Positions 6,883-14,916 of a stretch of 35,240 nucleotides of DNA are shown one piece after another. Position 1 is the stretch's first letter. Every line of letters begins with the position of its first letter. The notes beneath the pieces are model-generated. The model did not search any database and had not been told where the DNA came from. It saw only the letters and a list, made by a program, of their open reading frames with translations. Source of the DNA: Candidatus Poribacteria bacterium (GTDB lineage: Bacteria > Poribacteria > WGA-4E > B28-G17); NCBI GenBank assembly GCA_021162805.1, contig JAGGXZ010000083.1:1-35240 (forward strand). Direction: 5' to 3'. A program made the translations under genes and the position numbers.

Positions 6883-8165
6883 ATCCTTGAAGCGGCCCTT
6901 TCAAACGCGGTTATGGTTTCATCTAAAACCCTCTCATCGTGGGCCGTTGAGAGAAAGATGGCCTCATACGGGGATGGGGCGAGCATGACCCCCTCCTCCA
7001 GAAGGGCATGAAAGAGCCTCGAGTAGAGCTTACCGTCCGAGCTTTGAACGTCCTCCAGGTTTTCAACCCTCTCCTTTTCGGTGAAGAAGATGGAGAACAT
7101 GGCGGTCTCCACATTGAGGACTGCCGGTATCCCTTTTTCCTCGAAGATCCTCCTCAGCTCCCCGGCAAGTCTCTCCGTTCTCTCCTTCAGGACGGGATAC
7201 GGATTTTCCGCCTTCAGGGTTTTAAGTGCGGCTATACCGGCGCTCATAGCGAGGGGGTTTCCCGAAAGGGTCCCCGCCTGATATACGTTTCCCTCAGGTG
7301 CCAGGAGCTCCATTATCTCCTTTCTCCCACAGAAGGCTCCCACCGGAAGCCCTCCTCCGATGATCTTGCCAAGGGTGAGGATGTCCGGCTCGATGTTCAG
7401 CGTCGTTGAGACGCCTCCGAAGCCTACCCTGAACCCCGTTATAACCTCATCGAATATCAGGAGTGCCCCGTGGCTTTTGGTCAACTCCCTTAACCCCTCG
7501 AGGAACCCCTCTTTGGGAGGGATAACGCCCATGTTTCCTGCTATCGGCTCGACTATGACCGCTGCTATCTCCTCCCCTCTCTCCCTGAAGATCTCCCTTA
7601 CGGCCTCGATGTCGTTATAGGGCGCGAGGAGCGTATATGAGGTCACTCCTTCCGGCACTCCGGGGGATGAGGGGATGTTGAAGGTCAGACCTCCGGAGCC
7701 TGCCTTCACGAGGAAAAAATCGGAATGGCCGTGATAACATCCCTCGAACTTTAAGATGTAATCCCGCTTCGTCTTCGCCCTCGCCAATCTCACCGCGCTC
7801 ATCGTCGCCTCGGTGCCGGAATTGACGAACCTGACGAGATCGACGAACGGGAAAGCCTCCTTGATCAGTTCGGCCAGCTCGATCTCCAGATCGGTCGGCG
7901 CCCCGAAGCTCGTGCCTCTGGTGAGAGCCTCCCTGATCGCCCCTACGATCGCAGGATGAAGATGTCCTAGGATCAGGGGGCCATAGGACATGACGTAATC
8001 TATGTATCTATTTCCATCCACATCGAAGATGTACGCACCATCTCCCATGCTTATAAAACGCGGGACTCCGCCGACAGCCCTATAAGCCCTGACGGGGCTT
8101 GAAACCCCTCCCGGCATGCATTCCTTCGCCCTGTCGAAAAAAGCTTTAGATCGTTCCATCTCCAT
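6876..8165 (-). CDS. hemL: glutamate-1-semialdehyde 2,1-aminomutase
   Basis: HemL is the PLP enzyme that converts glutamate-1-semialdehyde into 5-aminolevulinate, the second step of the C5 pathway, in the cytoplasm. The protein (about 429 residues, usual length) shows GGVSSPVRAYRAVGG near the start, the cofactor-contact sequence FDEVITGFRVGFGG, the PLP lysine in LTLGKIIGGGLPVGAFCG, and YQAGTLSGNPLAM. I chose the ATG at 8165 (MEMERSKAF), with GAGGTG seven bases upstream; an in-frame TTG at 8180 would add five residues. It overlaps the end of ahbB by no bases at this start and lies in the same operon. Confidence 0.97.
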   Translation of the reverse strand: MEMERSKAFFDRAKECMPGGVSSPVRAYRAVGGVPRFISMGDGAYIFDVDGNRYIDYVMSYGPLILGHLHPAIVGAIREALTRGTSFGAPTDLEIELAELIKEAFPFVDLVRFVNSGTEATMSAVRLARAKTKRDYILKFEGCYHGHSDFFLVKAGSGGLTFNIPSSPGVPEGVTSYTLLAPYNDIEAVREIFRERGEEIAAVIVEPIAGNMGVIPPKEGFLEGLRELTKSHGALLIFDEVITGFRVGFGGVSTTLNIEPDILTLGKIIGGGLPVGAFCGRKEIMELLAPEGNVYQAGTLSGNPLAMSAGIAALKTLKAENPYPVLKERTERLAGELRRIFEEKGIPAVLNVETAMFSIFFTEKERVENLEDVQSSDGKLYSRLFHALLEEGVMLAPSPYEAIFLSTAHDERVLDETITAFERAASRIG

Positions 8166-8169
8166 TTTA

Positions 8170-8619
8170 TCACACCTCAAAGGAGCTTTTTTTGAAACAC
8201 CTCCTGGTGAGGAGCACGAGCGGCTCGCTCCCGGCCATCTCCCTCATCCTCTCTATCCTCTCAAGGAGCTCCTCCCTCGTTCTAGCGTGAACCATCGTGT
8301 AAAGCTGATAATCAAGCTGGGAATAGGATCTTCTCCTGTAGCAGTGGGAGACCCATGGGAGGGCTGCAAATCTCATCCCCAGTTCTCCGGGAGCCTCCGT
8401 TCTCCAAAGCAGCAGGGCGTTTTCGGAGAAACCGGCTCTGAAATGGTTCAATACGACGCCGAACCTCCTTATCGCCCCGGAGCCCATCAGCTCCTCTATC
8501 TTTCTCAGAACCCATTCCTCGCTTACGCGGAGCTTTTCGGCTATCTCCCTGAAAGGCCTTTTGACGATCGGTATGTCGGAAAGCTCCCTTAAAAGCTCTC
8601 TCTCCTTTTCGAGCATCAT
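8170..8619 (-). CDS. ahbB: siroheme decarboxylase subunit AhbB-like
   Basis: AhbA and AhbB form a heterodimer of Lrp/AsnC-like fold that removes two acetate carboxyls from siroheme to give 12,18-didecarboxysiroheme. The 149-residue protein has an N-terminal winged-helix (about 1-58, VSEEWVLRKIEELMGSGAI) and the family signature IRRFGVVLNHFRAGF, followed by WVSHCYRRRS and YQLYTMVHA. The LNH..AGF version is characteristic of AhbB, whereas the preceding gene has the AhbA-like version. It starts with ATGATG overlapping the ahbA stop, so the two are translationally coupled. The names A and B could be interchanged; the function as a pair is firm. Confidence 0.88.
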   Translation of the reverse strand: MMLEKERELLRELSDIPIVKRPFREIAEKLRVSEEWVLRKIEELMGSGAIRRFGVVLNHFRAGFSENALLLWRTEAPGELGMRFAALPWVSHCYRRRSYSQLDYQLYTMVHARTREELLERIERMREMAGSEPLVLLTRRCFKKSSFEV

Positions 8620-9065
8620 CGGAACACCGCCCTGAGCTTGTATACCTCCTCGCTTTCCAGAACCAGCAGATCTTTAACGCCTTCAAGCGCCTTAAACCTC
8701 TCCATCAGCTCTCTCCTTCTCTCCTTCTCGGCCGTGAGCACGAGCCACAGGTTATAGGGGCAGGCTTGGGAGCCGTCCATAGGCTCTCTTTCGTAGCAGT
8801 GGGTGACCTCTCTATATCGCGCCGTCTCCCTTCCGACCTCTTCCACCTTTTCCCCATCAACCTCGAGGGCGAGCAGGACCGGCTCTGCGCCGAGTCTTCT
8901 GGGCTCAAGCACTGCCCCTATCCGTCTTATAACCCCCTCGTCCTTAAGCCTTCGCAGGGTTTTGATTAATTCTCCCTCATCCTTCTTGAACTCCTCCGCC
9001 AGCTTCGAGAAGGGTCTCGGATGAATCGGGAAGAAGATCTGAGCCTTTTCAAGCCATCTCTCCAA
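8616..9065 (-). CDS. ahbA: siroheme decarboxylase subunit AhbA-like
   Basis: This is the partner of AhbB in siroheme decarboxylation. The 149-residue protein has a winged-helix N-terminus (about 1-50), then [26 protein letters not shown] and [10 protein letters not shown], the pattern of AhbA proteins. The frame starts at a TTG (9065) that overlaps the end of hemB by 17 bases; GGAGG lies about 12 bases upstream, and the first Met codon in frame is far inside, so the TTG start is likely. It resembles AsnC/Lrp regulators in fold, but the paired arrangement with ahbB between hemB and hemL argues for the enzyme. Confidence 0.87.
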   Translation of the reverse strand: MERWLEKAQIFFPIHPRPFSKLAEEFKKDEGELIKTLRRLKDEGVIRRIGAVLEPRRLGAEPVLLALEVDGEKVEEVGRETARYREVTHCYEREPMDGSQACPYNLWLVLTAEKERRRELMERFKALEGVKDLLVLESEEVYKLRAVFR

Positions 9066-10026
9066 GCTTCTCTGCCACCTCCTTTGCGAAATATGTCAGG
9101 ATCAGGTCCGCCCCCGCCCGTTTGATGCTCGTCAGGACCTCTATCATTGCCCTTTCCTCATCCAGCCATCCCAGCCTCCCTGCCGCTTTTATCATAGCGT
9201 ACTCCCCGGAGACGTTATATGCGGCGATGGGCCTGAGGAACCTTTCTCTGACTGCCCTTATCACATCGAGGTATGGAAGGGCGGGCTTCACCATGACGAT
9301 ATCCGCCCCCTCTTCGATATCGAGCTCTATCTCCAGGATCGCCTCCCTCAAATTGGGCGGGTCCATCTGATAGCTTCTCCTGTCGCCGAAGGCAGGGGCC
9401 GATTCGGCGGCGTCTCTGAACGGTCCGTAGAAGCAGGAGGCGTATTTGGCCGAATAGGCCATGATGATCGTCCCCTTGAACCCCTCCTCGTCCAGAACTT
9501 CCCTTATCGCCTTCACCTGGCCGTCCATCATCCCAGAAGGCGCCACCACGTCGGCACCGGATCTGGCGAGCGAGAGGGCGGTTTTACCTATCAGCTCCAA
9601 CGTCTCATCGTTATCCACATCTCCCTCCCTGATAACCCCGCAATGGCCGTGAGACGTGTATTCGCAGAGACAGACGTCCGCTATGACGACCAGTTCGGGT
9701 ATGGCGTCCTTGAGCGCCCTTATGGCTTGCTGGACTATCCCCTCATCCGAGTAGGCCTCGCTCCCAAGTTCATCTTTGGTCTTTGGGATGCCGAAGAGCA
9801 TCACGGCCTTCACCCCGAGGCCGTAAGCCTCCTTCACCTCCCTTAAAAGCTCGTCCACTGTGAGCCTGAACTGGCCAGGCATCGAACTTATCGGCTCCCT
9901 CTTTCCCCTGCCGTGGATGACGAAGAGGGGATAGATCAGATCGTCAACGGAGAGCTTCGCCTCCCTGACAAGGGCCCTGATGTTCTCGTTTCCCCTCAAT
10001 CTTCTCATCCTGATCTTAGGAAACAC
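9049..10026 (-). CDS. hemB: delta-aminolevulinic acid dehydratase (porphobilinogen synthase)
   Basis: HemB condenses two 5-aminolevulinate molecules to porphobilinogen. The 325-residue protein has the zinc-site sequence [14 protein letters not shown] (Cys119, 121 and 129), so it is a zinc-type enzyme, and both active-site lysines are visible in [15 protein letters not shown] and [10 protein letters not shown]. The start is a GTG at 10026 with GGGAGG eight bases upstream. It overlaps ahbA downstream and follows the retropepsin-like gene after 56 bases that contain AACGTT-type repeats. Confidence 0.97.
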   Translation of the reverse strand: MFPKIRMRRLRGNENIRALVREAKLSVDDLIYPLFVIHGRGKREPISSMPGQFRLTVDELLREVKEAYGLGVKAVMLFGIPKTKDELGSEAYSDEGIVQQAIRALKDAIPELVVIADVCLCEYTSHGHCGVIREGDVDNDETLELIGKTALSLARSGADVVAPSGMMDGQVKAIREVLDEEGFKGTIIMAYSAKYASCFYGPFRDAAESAPAFGDRRSYQMDPPNLREAILEIELDIEEGADIVMVKPALPYLDVIRAVRERFLRPIAAYNVSGEYAMIKAAGRLGWLDEERAMIEVLTSIKRAGADLILTYFAKEVAEKLGEMA

Positions 10027-10059
10027 CTTAAATCCCTCCCCATACCCTGAGGAAATAGC

Positions 10060-10089
10060 GTGAACGTTGGAACGTTAAACGTTCAACGT
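10060..10089. repeat. AACGTT-type repeat overlapping a stop codon
   Basis: Four AACGTT/AACGTG words with a period of 7-8 bases. The TGA of the retropepsin-like gene (10083-10085) lies inside the repeat. The same words occur at 4001-4027. Confidence 0.6.
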
Positions 10090-10460
10090 GCGAGCTCATA
10101 GAAATATGCCAGGCCCTTAGGCCTTGTGAACTCCAGTTCGCCGGTCGTAGGGTCCAATTTTAACCCTAGCGATTCCAGCGTCTCCACCCCGATAACGGTT
10201 TGGGCTCCCTCAAAGGCGATCCCTATTGCGGGCGCCTCCACATCCCCGATCCCGACCACTATCCCGTAGGCTTTAGCTTTGACCCTTCTTCCATCTCCTA
10301 GGTGCAGATCAATCTCCCGTATGGGTCCCCACGCCCCTACCTCCTCAAGGACCTCCTCCGGCAAAACGGTATAGGTTGCACCCGTGTCTATAAGCACGTT
10401 TTTCAGCTTCACGCTTGCTTTGCTTCCCTTTATCGTGACATCTGCGTATATATGTCCCAT
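10083..10460 (-). CDS. retropepsin-like (clan AA) aspartic protease family protein
   Basis: The 125-residue protein has the single-domain retropepsin layout: the active-site motif VLIDTGATYTVLP (about residues 23-35), a flap-like strand region (IDLHLGDGRRVKAKAYG), and the second conserved block TVIGVETLESLGLKLDPTTGEL. Such proteins act as homodimers, each giving one Asp of the catalytic pair. The start ATG overlaps the end of ahbC by one base, so it belongs to the heme operon. Its substrate is unknown. Small proteins of this kind often travel with DUF433- or DUF2283-type genes, and that may be the reason it is here rather than a role in heme synthesis. Confidence 0.82.
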   Translation of the reverse strand: MGHIYADVTIKGSKASVKLKNVLIDTGATYTVLPEEVLEEVGAWGPIREIDLHLGDGRRVKAKAYGIVVGIGDVEAPAIGIAFEGAQTVIGVETLESLGLKLDPTTGELEFTRPKGLAYFYELAR

Positions 10461-11581
10461 TATGCTTCCCTCCCTATCTCTTCAAGGGAGAGATAACATG
10501 CGGGATCTTCGCCGAACGGATCGTTGAAGACCTGATCGGCCCTCGCCCTGAAACCACCGCATATATCCTTGAAAACACATATCCCGCATCTTCCCGAAAG
10601 CCTACGCGGGCGCTCCCTTAAGGCGGCAAGCAGCGGATCGCTGGATATGATCTCCAACAGGCTCCTCTCCTTTATGTTCCCCAATCTCTTTTCCCAGAAC
10701 TGGTTCGGGTAGACCCATCCCGATTGATCGACGCGCAGCAGTTTCGATCCTGAGCTTTCGCCACCCTGAATCCTCAGATATCGCAGAATCTTTTCGGCCT
10801 TCTCTGGCTCCCTCTCCTTCAGTCGAAGGTATAAGAAGATCCCGTCAAACGGGGCCGTAACGGTCAGGATCTGCATCCTCGATCCCCTCTCAAGCATCTC
10901 CCTAGCCTTGAGGATGAGCCTCTCCACGAGCTTTCGCTTTTCCTCCCTCTTCAGATCATGCTCCGGCTTGGCTCGGCCGGAGTAGACCAGGTGATAGATG
11001 CAGAACCTCTTTATTCCGATACTTTCGGCCAGATCTATCAGATCGAAGAGCTCACCGGCGTTGAATCTGGTTATGGTGAACCTGATTCCCACCTTCATCC
11101 CTTCGTTCAGGGCGTTCTCCATGCCTTTGAGCGCCTCCTTGAAGGCGCCCTTTTTGCCTCTGACGAGGTCGTTGGTACTTTCGAGCCCATCGAGGCTCAC
11201 GCCGACGTATGAGAAGCCTGATCTTTTGATCTCTTTGACGAACTCCCTCGTTATGAGCGTTCCGTTTGTGGAGAGGGCCGGGGAGATGCCGAGCGAGGAG
11301 GTGAATCGGCCGAGTTCGAGTATGTCCTCCCTCAAAAGGGGTTCCCCGCCGGAAAACAGTATGGTCTTAACCCCCGCTTCCTTGAACTTCATCAGCGCCT
11401 GGAGGGCCTGTTCGTGGGAGAGCTCTCCGTCGGAGCTCGAGGCGGAATAACAGTGGATGCATCTCAAGTTGCACTTCGACGTCACGTTCCACACCAGAAC
11501 TGATGGGGAACTGTCCCTCGAATACCTGATTCTATCCGTTTTGGATGGCTCCTCCGAGAGAAGAGCCGTCAGATTTATCAT
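10460..11581 (-). CDS. ahbC: radical SAM 12,18-didecarboxysiroheme deacetylase AhbC
   Basis: AhbC removes the acetate side chains of 12,18-didecarboxysiroheme to give Fe-coproporphyrin III, the substrate of AhbD. The protein (373 residues from the chosen ATG) begins MINLTALL, as AhbC/NirJ proteins do, has WNVTSKCNLRCIHC, FSGGEPLLRED, YHLVYSGR and FDGIFLYLR, and ends with CGICVFKDICGG and DPACYLSLEEIG. The ATG at 11581 has GAGGT six bases upstream; a GTG at 11593 would add four residues. The related heme d1 enzyme NirJ is the alternative, but the accompanying ahbA, ahbB and ahbD and the lack of nirS/nirF genes favour AhbC. Confidence 0.87.
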   Translation of the reverse strand: MINLTALLSEEPSKTDRIRYSRDSSPSVLVWNVTSKCNLRCIHCYSASSSDGELSHEQALQALMKFKEAGVKTILFSGGEPLLREDILELGRFTSSLGISPALSTNGTLITREFVKEIKRSGFSYVGVSLDGLESTNDLVRGKKGAFKEALKGMENALNEGMKVGIRFTITRFNAGELFDLIDLAESIGIKRFCIYHLVYSGRAKPEHDLKREEKRKLVERLILKAREMLERGSRMQILTVTAPFDGIFLYLRLKEREPEKAEKILRYLRIQGGESSGSKLLRVDQSGWVYPNQFWEKRLGNIKERSLLEIISSDPLLAALRERPRRLSGRCGICVFKDICGGFRARADQVFNDPFGEDPACYLSLEEIGREA

Positions 11582-11616
11582 CTCAGACCTCACTTTATCT
11601 CAGGCTAAGATATCCC

Positions 11617-12003
11617 TCACGGTCGGCGATCTTCTTGCCTAGTAATGGGCAATTCTCTGATGCGGATGCCCGCATCTTCCAGTACTACAATAGCTCCTTC
11701 GAGTAGAGGCTTTTCGATCTTGGGCCATGCACCTATAATTTGAGCAAATAGATTATTCGGATGAGTGTTACGGAGGCGGAAGATGATAACAGAAGGCGTT
11801 GTCTCGCCGGAAAAGGCCAGCAGATGACCGTAATCGAGATCATGAGTTATGATAACTTCTCCTCTTGCTCTGGCCTCCTCGATAATCATCATATCGCTTG
11901 ATCGAGACAGCCCGATATCCCCTGCGTGACGGCATTCATGACCTGCTGAAGACAATAGCCGAACAAGAGTTCGCGGGAGATTCATGTTCAACAGGAATTT
12001 CAT
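11617..12003 (-). CDS. DUF5615 PIN-like protein (toxin-type), first Asp replaced
   Basis: The 128-residue protein matches the DUF5615/Mut7-C-like PIN family: [17 protein letters not shown], then [42 protein letters not shown]-like proteins are metal-dependent RNases and often the toxin of a type II pair. In the family the N-terminus usually reads F(L)xDxNLP with a metal-binding Asp; here that position is Asn6, while Asp53 and the THDLD aspartates remain. The start overlaps the stop of the DUF433 gene, the usual order for such a pair. The substitution suggests weakened or lost nuclease activity, but no assay data are visible. Confidence 0.88.
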   Translation of the reverse strand: MKFLLNMNLPRTLVRLLSSAGHECRHAGDIGLSRSSDMMIIEEARARGEVIITHDLDYGHLLAFSGETTPSVIIFRLRNTHPNNLFAQIIGAWPKIEKPLLEGAIVVLEDAGIRIRELPITRQEDRRP

Positions 12004-12251
12004 TTAACGACGACCTCCTCCATTGGTATGACTCTTTCCTCCATAACCCAAGCCGCATATCCCAAAGCTTGATAGATATCCTCTTGTTCCAGTTCGGGCC
12101 ACTCCTTCAAAATCTCCTCTATCGTCATCCCCGAGCTCAGATAGCTGAGGATGGAGGAAACTGGGATTCTCAGGCCACGAATACAAGGTTTCCCGAAACA
12201 TTTGTTCGGGTCCAGGGTTATTCTCTTGAACTTATAATGTCGAATCTCCAA
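12000..12251 (-). CDS. DUF433 family antitoxin-like protein
   Basis: DUF433 proteins have a helix-turn-helix fold and are paired with DUF5615 PIN-like proteins as probable antitoxins. The sequence [22 protein letters not shown] and [18 protein letters not shown] is the typical body (about residues 10-70). I chose a TTG at 12251, because AAGGAGGTG lies nine bases upstream; a GTG at 12263 overlaps that ribosome site and would add four residues. The gene begins within 12 bases of the cobA-hemD stop and ends over the start of the PIN-like gene, so it is co-transcribed with the heme genes. Confidence 0.88.
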   Translation of the reverse strand: MEIRHYKFKRITLDPNKCFGKPCIRGLRIPVSSILSYLSSGMTIEEILKEWPELEQEDIYQALGYAAWVMEERVIPMEEVVVK

Positions 12252-12259
12252 GCTTATTT

Positions 12260-13750
12260 TCACCTCCTTATCGCCTCGACTATCCCTTCACCTGTGTAAA
12301 GGTCAGGCATTATATCCACCGTGAATCCTCTCTCCTCAAGGCTTTTTCCCGTGACCGGACCTATGGCGACGATGAGTCCCTTTCTCAGAGCCGATCTCCC
12401 CTCCTCGCCGAACGTCTCGAGGAAGGAGGAGACGCAGGACGGACTTGTGAATATGAAAGTATCCATCTGCGAAAGCAGCAGCCTTAAGATCTTGGCCTCC
12501 CTCCTACCTGAGGGCACGGTCTGATAAAGCTCCACCTCGCTCACTTCCGCGCCGAGCTCCTTCAGCCCGTTCCTCAGGGTTGCATTTCCACCTCTGCAGC
12601 GCAGAAGCGATATCCTCTTCCCGGAAACCCCTATCCTCGCGAAACTCCTCAAGAGTCCCTTCGACGAATATTCGTCGGGAAGAAGGTCGGCGAGGATCCC
12701 CACTTTCCTCAGCTCCTCGGCGGTAACTGCGCCGATCGCAGCGACCCTCGATCTCACCCTTCTGACGTCGAGCCCCGCCTTTTGAAGCGCTTGTAGGAAA
12801 AACCTTACGCCTCTCTTGCTCGTGAAGACCATCCAATCGGAGTCCAGGCTCTCCCTCAGGAGCCCAACCTCGAGATCGAGGGGCAGGAACTTTATGGCCG
12901 GAAAGATAAGGGCTCTGGCCCCGTATTCTCTGAGACGTTCGGCAAGCTCAAGCGCCTCTTCTTTAGGCCTTATCACAAGTATGTTCCTCCCAAAAAGGGG
13001 TTTCCTCTCGAACCAGGATAGCTTCTCCCTGAGCTCCACCACGTCGCCGATGACCGTGAGGGAGGGCGGTTCAAGCCGTTCCTCTCCCAGCTCCTTGAGC
13101 TTCCCGGCCGTAACCCTCTGCATCGAGGTGGTCCCCCAGGTTATGCTCGCAAACGGCAGGTTTCCGTTCATTCCGGAGGAGGTGAGCTTCTCCTTTACCT
13201 CCCTGGCGTTTTTAGCTCCCATGAAAAGCACGAGCGTTCCGTTGAGCTCCGCGACGGATCTCCAGTTCAGCTCTTCCTCCTTACTCGGGTCCTCGTGACA
13301 GGTCACGGCGCAGATGGATGAGGATAACCTCCTGTGCGTCAGCGGAATGCCGGCGTAGGCCGGCCCGGCCGAAAGGGCGCTGATCCCGGGGACGAGCTCA
13401 AACTCTATCCCTCTCTCGTTCAGATATTCCGTTTCCTCACCCCCTCTTCCGAATATGAAGGGATCTCCCCCTTTGAGGCGAACGACGAGTTTCCCCTCCT
13501 TTGCCTTCACCTCCATCAACCTGTTGATCTCATTCTGTGTTGTGCCCCATTTCTTTCCGACGGGCACGAGCTCAGCCTCCTCCTTTGCGTAGAAGAGGAG
13601 CTCCACCGGGGCAAGTGCATCGTAAAGTATACAATCAGCTCTCCTTATAAGATCGAGCCCTCTTTTCGTGATGAGGGAGGGGTCGCCTGGACCTGCCCCT
13701 ACGATATAGACCTTCCTCCGGTTTTCCTCAGTATCTTCTCTGCGACCCAT
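12260..13750 (-). CDS. cobA-hemD: uroporphyrinogen-III C-methyltransferase / uroporphyrinogen-III synthase fusion
   Basis: Residues about 12-248 are the SAM-dependent methyltransferase that makes precorrin-2 ([59 protein letters not shown]). Residues about 255-496 are uroporphyrinogen-III synthase, which closes and inverts ring D of hydroxymethylbilane ([10 protein letters not shown]..., [28 protein letters not shown]). The fusion is known in many bacteria and channels HemC product to precorrin-2. The ATG at 13750 overlaps the end of hemC by 52 bases and no better start is visible. The position between hemC and the DUF433 gene fits one operon. Confidence 0.96.
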   Translation of the reverse strand: MGRREDTEENRRKVYIVGAGPGDPSLITKRGLDLIRRADCILYDALAPVELLFYAKEEAELVPVGKKWGTTQNEINRLMEVKAKEGKLVVRLKGGDPFIFGRGGEETEYLNERGIEFELVPGISALSAGPAYAGIPLTHRRLSSSICAVTCHEDPSKEEELNWRSVAELNGTLVLFMGAKNAREVKEKLTSSGMNGNLPFASITWGTTSMQRVTAGKLKELGEERLEPPSLTVIGDVVELREKLSWFERKPLFGRNILVIRPKEEALELAERLREYGARALIFPAIKFLPLDLEVGLLRESLDSDWMVFTSKRGVRFFLQALQKAGLDVRRVRSRVAAIGAVTAEELRKVGILADLLPDEYSSKGLLRSFARIGVSGKRISLLRCRGGNATLRNGLKELGAEVSEVELYQTVPSGRREAKILRLLLSQMDTFIFTSPSCVSSFLETFGEEGRSALRKGLIVAIGPVTGKSLEERGFTVDIMPDLYTGEGIVEAIRR

Positions 13751-14580
13751 CTTCCCAGCTCCTCCGGATCTTCGCCTTCACCCTCCGCCTCGAACCTCCT
13801 CCCATCGAGATAAAGGACGCCTTTGAGGTGGATCCCATCCTTCGTAAACCTCCCATAAGCCCCGATCGCCTTCCTGCAACCTCCCCCCAGAGCTTTGAGG
13901 AAGGCTTTTTCGGCCTCGACCTCAACCCTCGTCGGGAGATGATCTATGGATTTGAGGAGGGATGTTATTTTATCCCCGGCCCTCGTCTCAAGGGCTAAAG
14001 CTCCCTGGCCGGGCGATGGAAGGAAATTTCGAGGATCGAAGATCTCAACGGCCAGCGACTCCATACCGAGCCTCAATAGGCCCGAGTAGGCCACAACCAG
14101 CGCATCGCAGACTCCATCGCGGAGCTTCCTGAGCCTGGTATCCAGGTTGCCTCTTATAGGGAGGATCTCCAGGTCCATCCTCAGATCCAGAAGCTGAAAG
14201 GCCCTCCTTAGGCTTGAAGTTCCAATCCTCGCCCCCTCCTCGAGCTCATGAAGTTTCCTGCCATCACGTGTCACGAGACAGTCGGACGGGTTCTCTCTCC
14301 TCAGATACGCTGCCACCTTAAGCCCTTCGGGAAGCTCCGAAAGCATATCCTTTGAGCTATGAACGGCTATGTCTATGTTTCCCTCCAGGAGCTCCCTCTC
14401 TATCTCCTTGACGAAAATGCCTTTGCCGAGGTTCTCGACGGGGGTTTCCCTGTGGATGTCGCCCTTTGTCCTTATAATAATCAGCTCCACATCGAAGCCG
14501 AGCCTTTCAAGCTTCAGCTTAGCCTCCTTCGCCTGAGCCAAAGCTAGTTTGCTTCCCCTGGTTCCAACTTTTATTCTCAT
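13699..14580 (-). CDS. hemC: hydroxymethylbilane synthase (porphobilinogen deaminase)
   Basis: HemC polymerises four porphobilinogen units into hydroxymethylbilane using a covalent dipyrromethane cofactor. The protein (293 residues from the ATG at 14580, MRIKVGTRGSKLALAQ) contains IAVHSSKDML, RIGTSSLRRAFQL, LPIRGNLDTRL, LPSPGQGALALE and the cofactor-binding cysteine in LGGGCRKAIGAYG. An upstream ATG at 14619 would add 13 residues that do not match the family, so I use the internal start. It follows the HicB-like gene after 44 bases and overlaps cobA-hemD downstream. Confidence 0.97.
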   Translation of the reverse strand: MRIKVGTRGSKLALAQAKEAKLKLERLGFDVELIIIRTKGDIHRETPVENLGKGIFVKEIERELLEGNIDIAVHSSKDMLSELPEGLKVAAYLRRENPSDCLVTRDGRKLHELEEGARIGTSSLRRAFQLLDLRMDLEILPIRGNLDTRLRKLRDGVCDALVVAYSGLLRLGMESLAVEIFDPRNFLPSPGQGALALETRAGDKITSLLKSIDHLPTRVEVEAEKAFLKALGGGCRKAIGAYGRFTKDGIHLKGVLYLDGRRFEAEGEGEDPEELGRWVAEKILRKTGGRSIS

Positions 14581-14624
14581 ATCCCTAAAGATCTCCTCAA
14601 GAGGGCATGGGAATACCAAGTTGC

Positions 14625-14888
14625 TTACAGATTCGCCTTGCGGTGTAATTCGAGCAACAGGTAAATCGGTTCCTCTAAATCTGCTTCAGGATCCGTACAA
14701 TCCGGATTTGGTTGGGGAAGCGGTTCACCCTTAAGCAGGTTGGTCTCCGCCATGTCTACTAAAGCGCTTGCCAGCAGACGTCGCGCCTCCTCCAGATTCG
14801 GACCCCAGGTGATGACTCCCGGAAAATCCAGAACTTCGGCGTGTACGCCATCATCAAGAAACTTGTACATGGCCTTGTAAATCAACAT
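14625..14888 (-). CDS. HicB-like protein without a HicA partner
   Basis: The 87-residue protein has the HicB half-RNase-H fold pattern: two strands (MLIYKAMYKFLDDGVHAEVLDFPGV), GVITWGPNLEEARRLLASAL, then a proline-rich tail. HicB proteins are antitoxins of HicA mRNA interferases, but no HicA-like frame (about 60-80 residues with a double-stranded-RNA-binding fold) is adjacent; the flanking genes are hemA and hemC. Many such orphans exist and their role is unknown. The start has GAGGTGAGGCT upstream and lies 29 bases after the hemA-fusion stop, so it is transcribed with the heme genes. Confidence 0.82.
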   Translation of the reverse strand: MLIYKAMYKFLDDGVHAEVLDFPGVITWGPNLEEARRLLASALVDMAETNLLKGEPLPQPNPDCTDPEADLEEPIYLLLELHRKANL

Positions 14889-14916
14889 AGCCTCACCTCG
14901 CTGCTTTTTGTAAGGG

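Noticed and set aside
14581-14619. Longer HemC start adding 13 residues
   Set aside because: Family members begin at the MRIKVGTRGSKLA sequence.
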